From positions 62,001 through 126,000 of the forward strand of contig NZ_CP014691.1 in assembly GCF_002005465.1 (NCBI RefSeq): a DNA stretch of 64,000 nt. The letters run 5' to 3'. The notes beneath the pieces are model-generated. The model was not told where the DNA came from, searched no databases, and worked only from the letters and a program-made list of their open reading frames with translations. The stretch is from Neoasaia chiangmaiensis (GTDB taxonomy: Bacteria > Pseudomonadota > Alphaproteobacteria > Acetobacterales > Acetobacteraceae). Of this stretch, positions 1 to 8,665 are shown piece after piece (the stretch's first letter is position 1; each line of letters opens with the position of its first letter). The position numbers and the translations under genes are program-made.

Positions 1-408
1 TTCATGACACAGGCCGCGGCGGCCGTCTTGCCGACCGGCGGACGGATTGTGCTCACCTCGTCGGTGAGCGCGCGGCTATCAGTGTTTCATCATACGCTCT
101 ACGCAGCGAGCAAGGCCGCCGTCTCGGCCATGGCGGCAAATCTCGCACCCGAACTGGGAGAGCGTGGCATCACGATCAATGCGATCGCCCCAGGGGGCAC
201 CGCGACAGCCATGGCCCGCGAGAACGGTCGCCTCTATACCCATCCGGCTCTGAGGGATGTGCCGGGAGACGCGACGCTGAAAAGCAAGACCGCCCTGCAG
301 CGCCTGGCCCAGCCGGAGGAGATCGCCGCCGCTGTTGCATTCCTTGTGTCCGAGGATGCCTCGTACATCACAGGCAGCACGCTCGCCGTGGATGGAGGCA
401 GGCTGTAG
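1..408 (+). CDS. SDR family oxidoreductase, C-terminal part (5' end outside window)
   Basis: The frame is open to the left edge, so the true start lies upstream and the first ATG seen is probably internal. What remains is the second half of a short-chain dehydrogenase/reductase: the catalytic serine region (LTSSVS), the YAASK active-site motif, the PG segment after strand 6 (INAIAPGGTATAM) and the usual C-terminus ([16 protein letters not shown]). The substrate cannot be inferred. The last 212 bases (197-408) are duplicated at 33518-33729. The next gene is convergent. Confidence 0.9.
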   Translation, partial: FMTQAAAAVLPTGGRIVLTSSVSARLSVFHHTLYAASKAAVSAMAANLAPELGERGITINAIAPGGTATAMARENGRLYTHPALRDVPGDATLKSKTALQRLAQPEEIAAAVAFLVSEDASYITGSTLAVDGGRL

Positions 409-944
409 GAAACGGAAACGCACGACGCGAAGTAAGAACGCAGTGAAATTTCCACGATCCCTCTGCCGGGTTGGGCGATATCGATGAACAGGAGATGCAA
501 GCTAATATCAGAGTGCAGACAGGAAAGCCTTGATGCTTTCGAGGATCTGCCAGCGGTTCTGCTCCATGACCACCATGTGCGTTCCTTCCCCGATCTCGGT
601 CCAGCGCCGATAGGGGGCGTTCTGAAAGCGCGGAAACAGGTTCGCCATCTGGGTGATGGTCACATCGCGGTCCCATTCCGCATGCAGCAGAAGGACCGGG
701 ACGGTTATGCCTTCGGGGTCATAGAAGGCTTTTCCGGCGGACCAGTATTCGCGGACATCCTGGATCACGCCTGCGGGCGCACGGATGATGCCATCGTGTT
801 CCGCAGGGTCACTGGCGAGAATGATCGTAGCCCATTGCTCGAACCATCCCGCGGGAAGTAACCAGTCGCGTTTGTGTTCGGGCACGCCCTCAAGCCAGCG
901 TTGGCGGAATGCCTGGACATTGAAGCGCCGATATGCGTGGACAG
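197..944. repeat. 748-bp long direct repeat, copy 1
   Basis: Positions 197-944 recur at 33518-34265 in the same orientation with a constant offset of 33,321. I saw no differences from 197 to 891. Five substitutions (at 892, 905, 910, 921 and 934) cluster in the last 53 bases. The repeat covers the end of the SDR gene, the intergenic gap and the 3' part of the alpha/beta hydrolase gene. This copy lies inside full-length genes and is probably the original arrangement. Confidence 0.95.
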
Positions 945-1458
945 GGCCGCCGGGATCGAGCCGGGAAACTCCGTCATTGATCCATTGCGGTGCGATCAGC
1001 GTCAGCTTTTCGACCTTGTCGTTATGGGCCGCCGTATAGGCTCCCGTCACCGTGCCACCCCAGGACATGCCGATCAGGCACAGGCGGGGGAGGGTGTGTT
1101 TCGTCAGGATGTAATCGACAGCGGTTCCCAGATCGCGCACGGCCGTCTCGGTTCTGACCTGCGGCGGGGCATCTTCCGGTGCGCCCTCCATTCCGGCTGG
1201 GCGCGTCGACCCACCGAAACCACGAACGTTGAGCGCGTAGACGTCGAAACCGTTTTGGGCGAGGATGTCCATGAATGACCCGTCGCCAACGGGAACGTCG
1301 AAAAGACTTTCTGACGGCAATGTCGCGCCATGCATCAGCAGGATGGTGCGTTGCGGACCGAATGTCTGGATATCTGTGCGGCGCTTATGACGCAGATGGA
1401 GCGCAATGTCCGCGGTATCGCTCGGGATATGCAGGTTTTCCGTCAGCAGGTTCGTCAC
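508..1458 (-). CDS. alpha/beta hydrolase
   Basis: This is a 316-residue alpha/beta-fold hydrolase. The oxyanion strand is LLMHGAT (about 40-46), the nucleophile elbow is GMSWGG with Ser132, an acid (Asp263 or Asp265) lies in LLLHAEWDRD, and the likely catalytic His294 is in EGTHMVVME. There is no signal peptide, so it is probably cytoplasmic. Its start overlaps the stop of the upstream metallo-beta-lactamase-fold gene in an ATGA, so the two are translationally coupled and may hydrolyse the same ester or lactone. The substrate is unknown. Bases 508-944 are repeated near 34 kb. Confidence 0.88.
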   Translation of the reverse strand: MTNLLTENLHIPSDTADIALHLRHKRRTDIQTFGPQRTILLMHGATLPSESLFDVPVGDGSFMDILAQNGFDVYALNVRGFGGSTRPAGMEGAPEDAPPQVRTETAVRDLGTAVDYILTKHTLPRLCLIGMSWGGTVTGAYTAAHNDKVEKLTLIAPQWINDGVSRLDPGGPVHAYRRFNVQAFRQRWLEGVPEHKRDWLLPAGWFEQWATIILASDPAEHDGIIRAPAGVIQDVREYWSAGKAFYDPEGITVPVLLLHAEWDRDVTITQMANLFPRFQNAPYRRWTEIGEGTHMVVMEQNRWQILESIKAFLSAL

Positions 1459-2399
1459 TTGATATCTCCGTCGTCTGATTGTGCAAATTCCCAGGAAAAT
1501 CCGGCTTCACGACGTCTGACGTAGCCAGCACCCGTTTCCGCGAAATGGCTGGTGAAACACAGGCTTCCGCTTTCGGCAGCCTGTTCGAGAAACCATCGGC
1601 GCGAGCGTTCGGCAGGTTGAATGAACTCGCAGTAAACGGAGCGCAGATCGGGGCGGTAGACCTGAAGAGGATGATGCATGACATCTCCCGTGAACCAGGC
1701 TTCCGCACCCTGTGAGCGCAGACGGATCGAGGCATGGTCGATGCTGTGTCCCGGGGTGGGATGAAAAGAGAAGCCTGCGAGGACCTCCCGACCGTCGATC
1801 CGGATGGCCTGGCCAAGCCCAGCATTGATGACGGGAAGCATGCTGTCCGTGTAGACACGGGGCAGGGGGCGATGATCGGGCGGCCCCAGCACATCAGGTG
1901 GCAAATCAGGCGCGGGATCGATACCGTCATTGGCCGCGCCGTAGCGGGCTTCGATCGCCGAATAGATATGACGCGCCTTCGGAAAGGTGGGCACCCATTT
2001 TCCATCGCGCAGGCGGGTGTTCCATCCGACATGATCGGCGTGGATATGCGTGTGCAGCACAGCATCGATTTGTCCGGGCCGAACGCCTGCTGCGGCAAGG
2101 TGTTCGAGGAATGGCGTATGCAGATGATCCAGGGCCGGCGCGTCCGGCAGGGGTTTGTCGTTACCGGTGGCGGTATCGATCAGAAGAGTGATGTCCGGGA
2201 ATTGGATGAGCCATGCATGGGTTCCCTGAGCAAGCCTGCCGGTCGCGGCATCAAAGGATCCCGGTGTCAAAGACGGACCGAACGTCGTCAGTGCCTCAGT
2301 ATCGATATCCGGATACAGTCTTCTGGGATCGGCATTGTCCCACTGAAGCTCGGGAATGCGCGTGATGCGGGCGTCGCCCGCCTGAAAAACCGCTGTCAT
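1455..2399 (-). CDS. metallo-beta-lactamase-fold hydrolase
   Basis: This 314-residue MBL-fold hydrolase has the dinuclear metal motif HTHIHADHVGW at 116-126, a downstream HPTPGHSIDH histidine and FTGDVMHHP carrying the bridging aspartate. The layout is that of the lactonase/quorum-quenching-like and general MBL hydrolase group, without a signal peptide. It is the first gene of a leftward pair with the alpha/beta hydrolase (4-bp overlap) and is divergent from a LysR gene 78 bp away, the likely regulator. The reaction is probably hydrolysis of an ester or lactone, but the substrate is not visible. Confidence 0.88.
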   Translation of the reverse strand: MTAVFQAGDARITRIPELQWDNADPRRLYPDIDTEALTTFGPSLTPGSFDAATGRLAQGTHAWLIQFPDITLLIDTATGNDKPLPDAPALDHLHTPFLEHLAAAGVRPGQIDAVLHTHIHADHVGWNTRLRDGKWVPTFPKARHIYSAIEARYGAANDGIDPAPDLPPDVLGPPDHRPLPRVYTDSMLPVINAGLGQAIRIDGREVLAGFSFHPTPGHSIDHASIRLRSQGAEAWFTGDVMHHPLQVYRPDLRSVYCEFIQPAERSRRWFLEQAAESGSLCFTSHFAETGAGYVRRREAGFSWEFAQSDDGDIK

Positions 2400-2477
2400 G
2401 ATTGGCCTTGATGCGATTGTTTTATGTCACATCAGAAGCTAGGGTGCGGCAGGTCATCATACAAATCGATCTGAATC

Positions 2478-3428
2478 ATGAAGCCTATCGATCATTTCAA
2501 TCTTCGTTCCTTCGACCTTAATCTCCTGATTGCTTTCGATGCGCTCGTATCGGAACGCAGCGTCACCAAGGCGGCGCATCGTTTGCGCATCCAGCAACCG
2601 GCGATGAGCCATACGCTGGCAACACTCAGGGTGTTATTGGCGGACGAAGTGCTGGTAAGGACGGGTGCGGTGATGCAGCCGACCGCCAAAGCGGCTGCCA
2701 TGGCGCCGCATGTGGGTAGTCTGCTGAGGCAGGCTCAGGGCATCCTGACAGCCGAGGATCGGTTTGATCCCAGGACGGAACAGCGGATTTTCCGTTTCGG
2801 CTTTTCATCCGAACTCGAAGTCTTCTTGATGCCGACACTGGCAGCTTATCTGCAGCGTCATGCGCCGGGGATACGGCTGCTGTCACGAGGTTCGCCGCGA
2901 GGCGAGGTGCATACGTTGCTGGACACCGGCGCGCTGGACATCGCGGTCGGGTGTTTCGATTTTGGCCTGGAGCGCCATTGTGGAATGCCGTTGTATGAAC
3001 AGTCGCTCGCGTGCTGCTTCAACCCCGATCTGATCGACGCCGGCGCGCCGCTTACGGTCGAGCGCTATCTTGCGCTGCCCCATGTTCTCATGACTCTGAA
3101 AGACGATATTCAGGGATGTCTGTCAGAGGCGTTGATGCAGATTGGCGAGGAACTCAACGTTGTCCTTGCCGCATCGGATTTCCTGACCGCCCTTGCCGCG
3201 GCGGCCGCGGCGCCGGTTCTGGCGACGCTCCCCAGCCAGATCGCACACCAGCATGCGGCCCATTTCGGTCTGACGCTACGGCCGGTGCCGCTGAATTTGC
3301 GCATTCCGGCAGTGTCGATGGTCTGGTCGGCTCGCAGCAACCGCGATCCGGCTGCCGTATGGCTGCGTGATGTCGTTGCTACGATATTAAAGACTGACGT
3401 CGGGGCGAGGCCGTGGGACGGGGCTTGA
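2478..3428 (+). CDS. LysR family transcriptional regulator
   Basis: This is a 316-residue LysR-type regulator. The N-terminal winged helix has the typical FDLNLLIAFDALVSERSVTKAA and QPAMSHTLATLR segments (about 13-51), followed by a periplasmic-binding-like effector domain. The initial D-L-N-L-L pattern is that of NodD/PnbR-like members. It is divergently transcribed from the MBL/hydrolase operon with a short intergenic region, so it most likely controls that operon and itself. The effector is unknown. Confidence 0.9.
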   Translation: MKPIDHFNLRSFDLNLLIAFDALVSERSVTKAAHRLRIQQPAMSHTLATLRVLLADEVLVRTGAVMQPTAKAAAMAPHVGSLLRQAQGILTAEDRFDPRTEQRIFRFGFSSELEVFLMPTLAAYLQRHAPGIRLLSRGSPRGEVHTLLDTGALDIAVGCFDFGLERHCGMPLYEQSLACCFNPDLIDAGAPLTVERYLALPHVLMTLKDDIQGCLSEALMQIGEELNVVLAASDFLTALAAAAAAPVLATLPSQIAHQHAAHFGLTLRPVPLNLRIPAVSMVWSARSNRDPAAVWLRDVVATILKTDVGARPWDGA

Positions 3429-3505
3429 CGCTTTTCAGTCGGAACTGGATTTGGCACCGTCACTTTTCATGATCATCTTGAGCGAATAAACCACGCCATC
3501 CGGGT

Positions 3506-4045
3506 TCAGATTTTACCCGCATGGCACGATAGAAGCGGCGTGGGTTCTGGTTGACCCTCGTAATAGGGGGCCTCGCGCAGAAAGCCTCGGCGGTTGAGGC
3601 CATCGATCACGAGCGAGCCGCTATCGGGATAGGTGCAGACCTCCGCAGGTGGCTCGGCGCCGATTGCGAGATAGACCAGATCTCCCATGCCATCCTGGGT
3701 CACGGGGTTCGCGATCTGATGAGCGACCCCCGTATCGGCTGGACAGGAAATGCAGTCTCCCGGGCCGATGTCATACACGCGGTCGCCGTAGCGGAAGAGA
3801 CCCTGCCCTTCGAGCACGACGAAGATCTCGTCGGCCTGGAGGTGCGTATGTGCCGGACACGCACTGTGGCCCGGAGGCACCCGCACGGCCCCCATGCCGA
3901 GACGGCCCATACCGAAACGCCCCGGTCCGGCGTTTCTCATCATAGGCGTCAGGTCGCGCCGGAAATGCGCCCAGGCGGCAGGCACGTCGGCCGCGACTTC
4001 CGGCGTCGCGTGCATGTTGACGATCATAGATGCCTTCTCGGTCAT
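3506..4045 (-). CDS. cupin domain protein
   Basis: The ATG at 4045 is preferred over an upstream extension because a GGGAGA ribosome-binding site precedes it and the upstream residues do not look like protein. The 179-residue product has one cupin barrel: HTHLQADEIFVVLEGQG gives the metal-binding histidines and glutamate, and GPGDCISCPADTGVAH gives the second motif. Such proteins are metal-dependent dioxygenase-like or sugar/auxin-binding sensors, and I cannot choose between these. It stands alone between two LysR genes. Confidence 0.85.
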   Translation of the reverse strand: MTEKASMIVNMHATPEVAADVPAAWAHFRRDLTPMMRNAGPGRFGMGRLGMGAVRVPPGHSACPAHTHLQADEIFVVLEGQGLFRYGDRVYDIGPGDCISCPADTGVAHQIANPVTQDGMGDLVYLAIGAEPPAEVCTYPDSGSLVIDGLNRRGFLREAPYYEGQPEPTPLLSCHAGKI

Positions 4046-4245
4046 GTCGTTCTCCCGTATCCGCGCTGGCCAAACAGGGGCCGTTTTTTCCGGCATGCTC
4101 GTCGCGAGCATCACTCTTGACGTCGGCAGTCCGAAATGTAAGGCGCCGCATGCGCGATGTCGAGAATGAGGCGTGAGCTGCAGGTCACTTCTCACTGCAT
4201 CCTGGATGTTCGAAACTGTGGCGTTTTTTTCAAAAGCGGGCGTCG

Positions 4246-5169
4246 TCAGCAGACGAGAACTTCCCGGCAAACCGCCTGCACTGTGTCGCGAAGCCAGCGG
4301 TGGGCAGGATCGGCGTCTAGCCTGGGATGCCACATGGCGGAAATGGCGATTTCAGGCGTCTTCACGGGAAGGGGGAACGATTTCAGACGCGATATCCCTG
4401 CGCGATCATCGGGCGGGTGGCTGAGACACGATCGCGGGACATGCGTCACCAGATCCGATTGCCGCACGATCTCGAGCGCATCCGGAAAGCCAGGCACGAC
4501 GACCGACACGGTGCGCTGGTATCCCAGCTGCTCCAGCGCATCATCAACCGGCCCTCTGAACGTCCCGCGTCGCGAGGTCGTGACATGGCGGCATGCGGCA
4601 TAGCGCGCCACGCTGATCTCTCCGTCCAGGAAAAGGGAATGGCCGATGCGCGCCACCCCGACGAACGCGTCCCGGAACAGGAGCCGACTTCGGATCTCGG
4701 GCGCCGACACGCCCCGCACGCCGATCTCCAGATCAATCCGTCCCTCTCGCAGCGGCAGCACATCCTTGTCCGGCTTGGGCGCAAACCGCAGACGAACACA
4801 AGGTGCTTCTTTCAGGGCGGCAGTTACCAGAGGCGCCGCGGCAACATTGAGAAATCCCTCATTGGCGCGAAGGACAAATGTCCGATCCAGCGTTTCCAGA
4901 GCCAATTCCCGATGCTGCGGACGCAGGACAGCCTGCGCGTCACGGGTCAGGGCATGAACGTGCTCACGAATGTTCATCGCATACGGCGTCGGTACAAGAT
5001 GCCGACCCGCCCGCACCAGCAACGGATCGCCGGTGGCCGTGCGAAGCCGCGTCAGCGTGCGGCTCATGGCGGATGGGCTAAGCCCAAGCCGACGGGCCGC
5101 GCCGGTCACGCTGACCTCATCAAGCAGCACATCCAGCGCGATCAGAAGATTAAGATCCACATTCTCCAT
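4246..5169 (-). CDS. LysR family transcriptional regulator
   Basis: This is a 307-residue LysR-type regulator with the N-terminal helix-turn-helix (DLNLLIALDVLLDEVSVTGA, then SPSAMSRTLTRLR) and a C-terminal effector-binding domain. It is divergent from the amidohydrolase-family gene starting at 5333, leaving about 160 bp for a shared promoter, so it probably responds to that enzyme's substrate. The sequence is intact and of normal length. Confidence 0.9.
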   Translation of the reverse strand: MENVDLNLLIALDVLLDEVSVTGAARRLGLSPSAMSRTLTRLRTATGDPLLVRAGRHLVPTPYAMNIREHVHALTRDAQAVLRPQHRELALETLDRTFVLRANEGFLNVAAAPLVTAALKEAPCVRLRFAPKPDKDVLPLREGRIDLEIGVRGVSAPEIRSRLLFRDAFVGVARIGHSLFLDGEISVARYAACRHVTTSRRGTFRGPVDDALEQLGYQRTVSVVVPGFPDALEIVRQSDLVTHVPRSCLSHPPDDRAGISRLKSFPLPVKTPEIAISAMWHPRLDADPAHRWLRDTVQAVCREVLVC

Positions 5170-5332
5170 GCGCTGAACTTATCAACGGTGACCGGCAACA
5201 GATAGCGTCGTATGCAATAATACATTGATCCCGCTGCGTCTGGCGCCTACTTCGGGTCCGCCCCTATCTTCGGTTGAAGCGAAAACAGGCATGTTCCGTC
5301 GTGACGGAGAGCCTGCGGAAAGGAGCCATCCC

Positions 5333-6322
5333 ATGAAGCTGATCGGCATCGAAGAGCATTTTCTGACGCCCGAAGTGAAAGACGCCTGGTCCACCATCGG
5401 TCTTGACGCCGCTGACCCGAGCGTCGCGTTCCACGGCGGCCCGCTTGCGAAGAGGCTGGCCGATCTCGCCGAAGAGCGGCTGGCGCTCATGGACGAAACC
5501 GGGCTGGACGTGCAGGTGCTGTCGCTCACCACACCGTCATTGCACGACCTTGGACCCGAGAGTGTTGAGCTGACGCGCCGCGCGAACGATGCCGTGGCGG
5601 AAGCAATCGCCCGCCATCCGGACCGCTTTCAGGCGCTGGCGACCCTGCCTGTGGCAATGCCTGACGAAGCGGCCCTGGAACTCGAGCGCTGCGTCAGGAC
5701 GCTCGGCTTCAAAGGAACGATGCTGTGCGGGCGCGTGGGCCATCGTAACCTAGACCACGCTGATCTGTTGCCGATCTTCAAGAGTGCTGCGGCACTAAAG
5801 GCGCCAATCCTGCTTCACCCCAGAGCGCCGGAAAAGGCCGTCCGGGATGCCTATTATTCCGGGTTCAGCCCGCAGGTGGATGCCGCGTTTTCCTGTTTCG
5901 GTCTCGGCTGGCATTATGACGCCGGCATCCAGTTTTTGCGTCTCGTGCTGGCGGGCCATTTCGATCGTTTCCCGGATTTACAGGTTATTCTGGGCCACTG
6001 GGGCGAGTTGGTCCTGTTCTACGCCGAGCGTATCGCCAACATGGATCGCGTTTCCGGACTCGCCCATCCCATGGCGACGTATTTCCGGCGCAACCTGTCT
6101 GTCACGGCGAGCGGCATCTACCTGCCGCATTATCTGGAACAGGCGGCACGCATTGTCGGCCATGACCGGCTGCTGTTCTCCACCGACTATCCGTATCAAT
6201 ACCGCCCCGGCCGCGACGCACGACGCTTCCTCGAAAACTGCGGTCTGGACAAGGCCGCGACGCAGGGTTTCGCACACGGAAACTGGGAGCGGCTGATCGC
6301 AGGATTGCCTCAGCCAGCGTAG
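5333..6322 (+). CDS. amidohydrolase 2 family protein, gamma-resorcylate decarboxylase-like
   Basis: The ATG at 5333 follows AAAGGAG at 5319-5325, giving 329 residues, the usual size for the ACMSD/gamma-resorcylate decarboxylase branch of amidohydrolases. Metal-ligand signatures are present: GIEEHF at the N-terminus (Glu7 and His9 in place of HxH), ILLHPRAP, ILGHWGE and FSTDYPY near the C-terminus. Known relatives decarboxylate hydroxybenzoates without oxidation. The exact substrate is inferred only by family. A LysR gene is divergent. Confidence 0.85.
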   Translation: MKLIGIEEHFLTPEVKDAWSTIGLDAADPSVAFHGGPLAKRLADLAEERLALMDETGLDVQVLSLTTPSLHDLGPESVELTRRANDAVAEAIARHPDRFQALATLPVAMPDEAALELERCVRTLGFKGTMLCGRVGHRNLDHADLLPIFKSAAALKAPILLHPRAPEKAVRDAYYSGFSPQVDAAFSCFGLGWHYDAGIQFLRLVLAGHFDRFPDLQVILGHWGELVLFYAERIANMDRVSGLAHPMATYFRRNLSVTASGIYLPHYLEQAARIVGHDRLLFSTDYPYQYRPGRDARRFLENCGLDKAATQGFAHGNWERLIAGLPQPA

Positions 6323-6357
6323 GCGGCCGAGACGCCGAACGTCGTGGGACGGCGCCC

Positions 6358-7107
6358 CTATGACGCCATCAGCGCCCGGAGCTGCGCATGCACCCAAGGG
6401 TATAATTCCTCGCCCTTCGTGTTGAGCTTCGACTTCAGGTCGCGCGTCGTGTCGTCAGCCAGAATTTCGAGAGCTCCAGCGGCGATGCCGTCATAGGCCT
6501 GTGTCACGATGCTCGCCGCGCTGCTCTTCGGAATATTCCAGTTCTTCGTCATCGGCGTGTCGATCATGCCGACCAGCAGCCCGATGACCTGCGTGTTCTG
6601 TCCCTCCAACGCCATACGCAAGCCATTGGTCGCCGACCACAGCGCCGCCTTCGAGGCCGCATAGGCCGTCGGTATGCTGATCCATGCTGCAACGGACAAA
6701 ATATTGAGCATCGTCCCGCCGCCATTGGCGCCAAGAACCGGCGCAAAGGCGTTGGCGACGTTCAACGTGCCAAAGAAATTCGTGTCAAAGATGCGCCGTG
6801 TCTCCTCTTCGGGCTGGAGCAGGACATCCGCTTCCGGTGCGATGGCCGCGTTGTTGATAAGCAGGTCACAGTCAGGCGCGCTGGCGACAGCGCGTGCGAT
6901 GTCATCGGCTTTCGTGATGTCGAGCGTCAGCGGCACGATGCGAGCATCATCCCAGGCCCTAAGCTGCCGGGCTGCGGCATAGACGCGGCGTGCGCCCCGC
7001 TGCACGGCCTGCCGGACGAATTCTTCCCCGAGACCGCCATTGGCGCCGGTTACGAGCACGACCCGATCCTCCAGCGTGCGGCAAGTCTTGTCGGTTGGCT
7101 GCGTCAT
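6358..7107 (-). CDS. SDR family oxidoreductase
   Basis: This short-chain dehydrogenase/reductase has the dinucleotide motif TGANGGLGE, LLINNAA, and the catalytic YAASK. I prefer the ATG at 7107 because GGAG lies eight bases upstream; an ATG at 7122 in the same frame is the alternative. It is divergent from a TetR regulator, and an 18-bp perfect inverted repeat sits just upstream of it, so it is very likely the repressor's target. The substrate is unknown. Confidence 0.9.
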   Translation of the reverse strand: MTQPTDKTCRTLEDRVVLVTGANGGLGEEFVRQAVQRGARRVYAAARQLRAWDDARIVPLTLDITKADDIARAVASAPDCDLLINNAAIAPEADVLLQPEEETRRIFDTNFFGTLNVANAFAPVLGANGGGTMLNILSVAAWISIPTAYAASKAALWSATNGLRMALEGQNTQVIGLLVGMIDTPMTKNWNIPKSSAASIVTQAYDGIAAGALEILADDTTRDLKSKLNTKGEELYPWVHAQLRALMAS

Positions 7108-7122
7108 CCTGTAGTTCTCCAT

Positions 7123-7170
7123 CAAGTGGGGATTGTCCCCGAAACACTATCCGGGGACAATCCCCACTTG
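7123..7170. promoter_or_regulatory. 18-bp perfect inverted repeat, likely TetR operator
   Basis: The arm CAAGTGGGGATTGTCCCC (7123-7140) is matched perfectly by its reverse complement at 7153-7170, with a 12-bp spacer. Each arm itself contains the smaller near-palindrome GGGGACAATCCCC, so the site looks like two operator units in opposite orientation. It lies between the divergent SDR and TetR genes, immediately upstream of both starts, as expected for a self-regulating TetR repressor. Confidence 0.85.
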
Positions 7171-7187
7171 GTCAAGAGAGGACATTC

Positions 7188-7790
7188 GTGACCGCCGACC
7201 AGGACATAAGCTCAGCCGTGCCGCGTCCCATGCGCGCCGATGCGCGGCGCAACCGGGACGCGATCCTTGCAGCTGCCCACGCGACATTCGAGGAAGAGGG
7301 TGTTCTTGCCTCCTTTGACGGCATCGCCCTGCGTGCAGGCGTGGGAAATGCGACGCTTTATCGGAACTTTCCGACACGGGACGATCTGCTCGCCGCCGTG
7401 GCGTCGGTCAGCATCGAAGCTGCGCTGTCCGAAGCTGATGCGCTGTCCGGATCGCTCGCCCCGAAGGAAGCACTGGTGGAATGGCTGATCCGGCTCGCTT
7501 GGAGACTGCGCATCTGGCACGACCTGCCGACCTGTGTCGCCTCCGCTCAGGGAGACCCGCAGTCGGCCATGGCGACGGCGTGCGCCGCGCTGATCGACAG
7601 AACAGGGGTCTTTCTGCGCCAGACAACTCTCTCTGGAGATGCCGTGGGTACCGTGATGGCGACGGACGTGTTCGAACTCGTTGTGGCGTTGTCCTGGGCG
7701 GTCGACCGGTTCGGGGACGATGAACCGGCCGCACGCCGGCGTGTCTCGATGGGAATTGCCGGTATCTTTCAGGGCACTCACCACCAATGA
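7188..7790 (+). CDS. TetR family transcriptional regulator
   Basis: The GTG at 7188 is preceded by AGAGAGG and starts just after the operator, giving 200 residues. The N-terminal DNA-binding domain is typical of TetR: RRNRDAILAAAHATFEEEG, then AGVGNATLYRNFPTRDDLL. The C-terminal ligand-binding domain has no diagnostic motif. The long open frame upstream of the GTG is non-coding. It presumably represses the divergent SDR gene and itself. Confidence 0.9.
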   Translation: MTADQDISSAVPRPMRADARRNRDAILAAAHATFEEEGVLASFDGIALRAGVGNATLYRNFPTRDDLLAAVASVSIEAALSEADALSGSLAPKEALVEWLIRLAWRLRIWHDLPTCVASAQGDPQSAMATACAALIDRTGVFLRQTTLSGDAVGTVMATDVFELVVALSWAVDRFGDDEPAARRRVSMGIAGIFQGTHHQ

Positions 7791-7810
7791 CACGCGGATG
7801 TGGCCGTTGA

Positions 7811-8566
7811 TTATGGCTGACCGGCTTCGGCCATCCATTGCATCGCGTCTTCACCGGCAGCGATCTTGAGCGGCGTGCCCGGATCGTTGGCCGCCCGCCA
7901 GATCGCGTCCGCCACATCCGCAGCATGAGTAACTGGACCGTTGGCTTCGCGGAAGCTGGCGATCATGCCCTCGATCATCGGCTTGTAGTCAGCGTTGTCC
8001 AGACCCCGTAGATGCGGCATGGCATTGGTACCGAAGCTTGTCTCAGGCGAACGCCCGGGAAGGATCGTGTGCACACGGATGCCGAATGGCTTTGTTTCAA
8101 TTGCGAGACTCTCTGTGAGCGCATTCACGGCCGCCTTGCTAGCCCGGTAGACGCCAACCAGCGGCAACGGCTTGAGCGTCACTGACGACGTGACGTTAAT
8201 AATAATGCCGCTGCGGCGCTCGCGCATTTTAGGAAGAACCGCCTGTATCATCGCCAGTGTGCCAAGCGTGTTGGTTTCGAACAACTGTCGTGCCGTCTCC
8301 GGTGCGATCAGTTCGATCGGCACGGCTGCACCAAATCCCGCATTGTTGACCAGCACGTCGATATCGCCGACCTGCTTGACCACTTTCCGGATGCTGTCCG
8401 GATCGGTGACGTCGAGTCGCAAGACGGTGAGATTATCTGAAGTGGGCAGAATATCAGTCTTGGGCTGTCGCATTGTCGCGACGACGTTCCAGCCTTTTTC
8501 GAGGAACAGTTTCGCGGTCTCGAGGCCGAAGCCCGAGGAACATCCGGTGATAAGAACGGTCGGCAT
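7811..8566 (-). CDS. SDR family oxidoreductase
   Basis: This is a 251-residue short-chain dehydrogenase/reductase with TGCSSGFGLE at the start, LVNNAGFGA, and YRASKAAVN as the catalytic Tyr-Lys motif. The N-terminus (MPTVLITGCSSGFG) and size match the oxidoreductase/retinol-dehydrogenase-like SDR group. GGAG lies upstream of the ATG. It is divergent from an AraC regulator at 8666, which probably controls it. TetR (7188-7790) is convergent with it. Confidence 0.9.
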   Translation of the reverse strand: MPTVLITGCSSGFGLETAKLFLEKGWNVVATMRQPKTDILPTSDNLTVLRLDVTDPDSIRKVVKQVGDIDVLVNNAGFGAAVPIELIAPETARQLFETNTLGTLAMIQAVLPKMRERRSGIIINVTSSVTLKPLPLVGVYRASKAAVNALTESLAIETKPFGIRVHTILPGRSPETSFGTNAMPHLRGLDNADYKPMIEGMIASFREANGPVTHAADVADAIWRAANDPGTPLKIAAGEDAMQWMAEAGQP

Positions 8567-8665
8567 GAGCGTGCTCCAAGAGTGTTTGTGATCCTCCGAA
8601 TATGGCTCTGGAGCCAGAGACCATCTATACTTCTAGGTCTTGAATCCATTGGCGATAGTCCTGTT

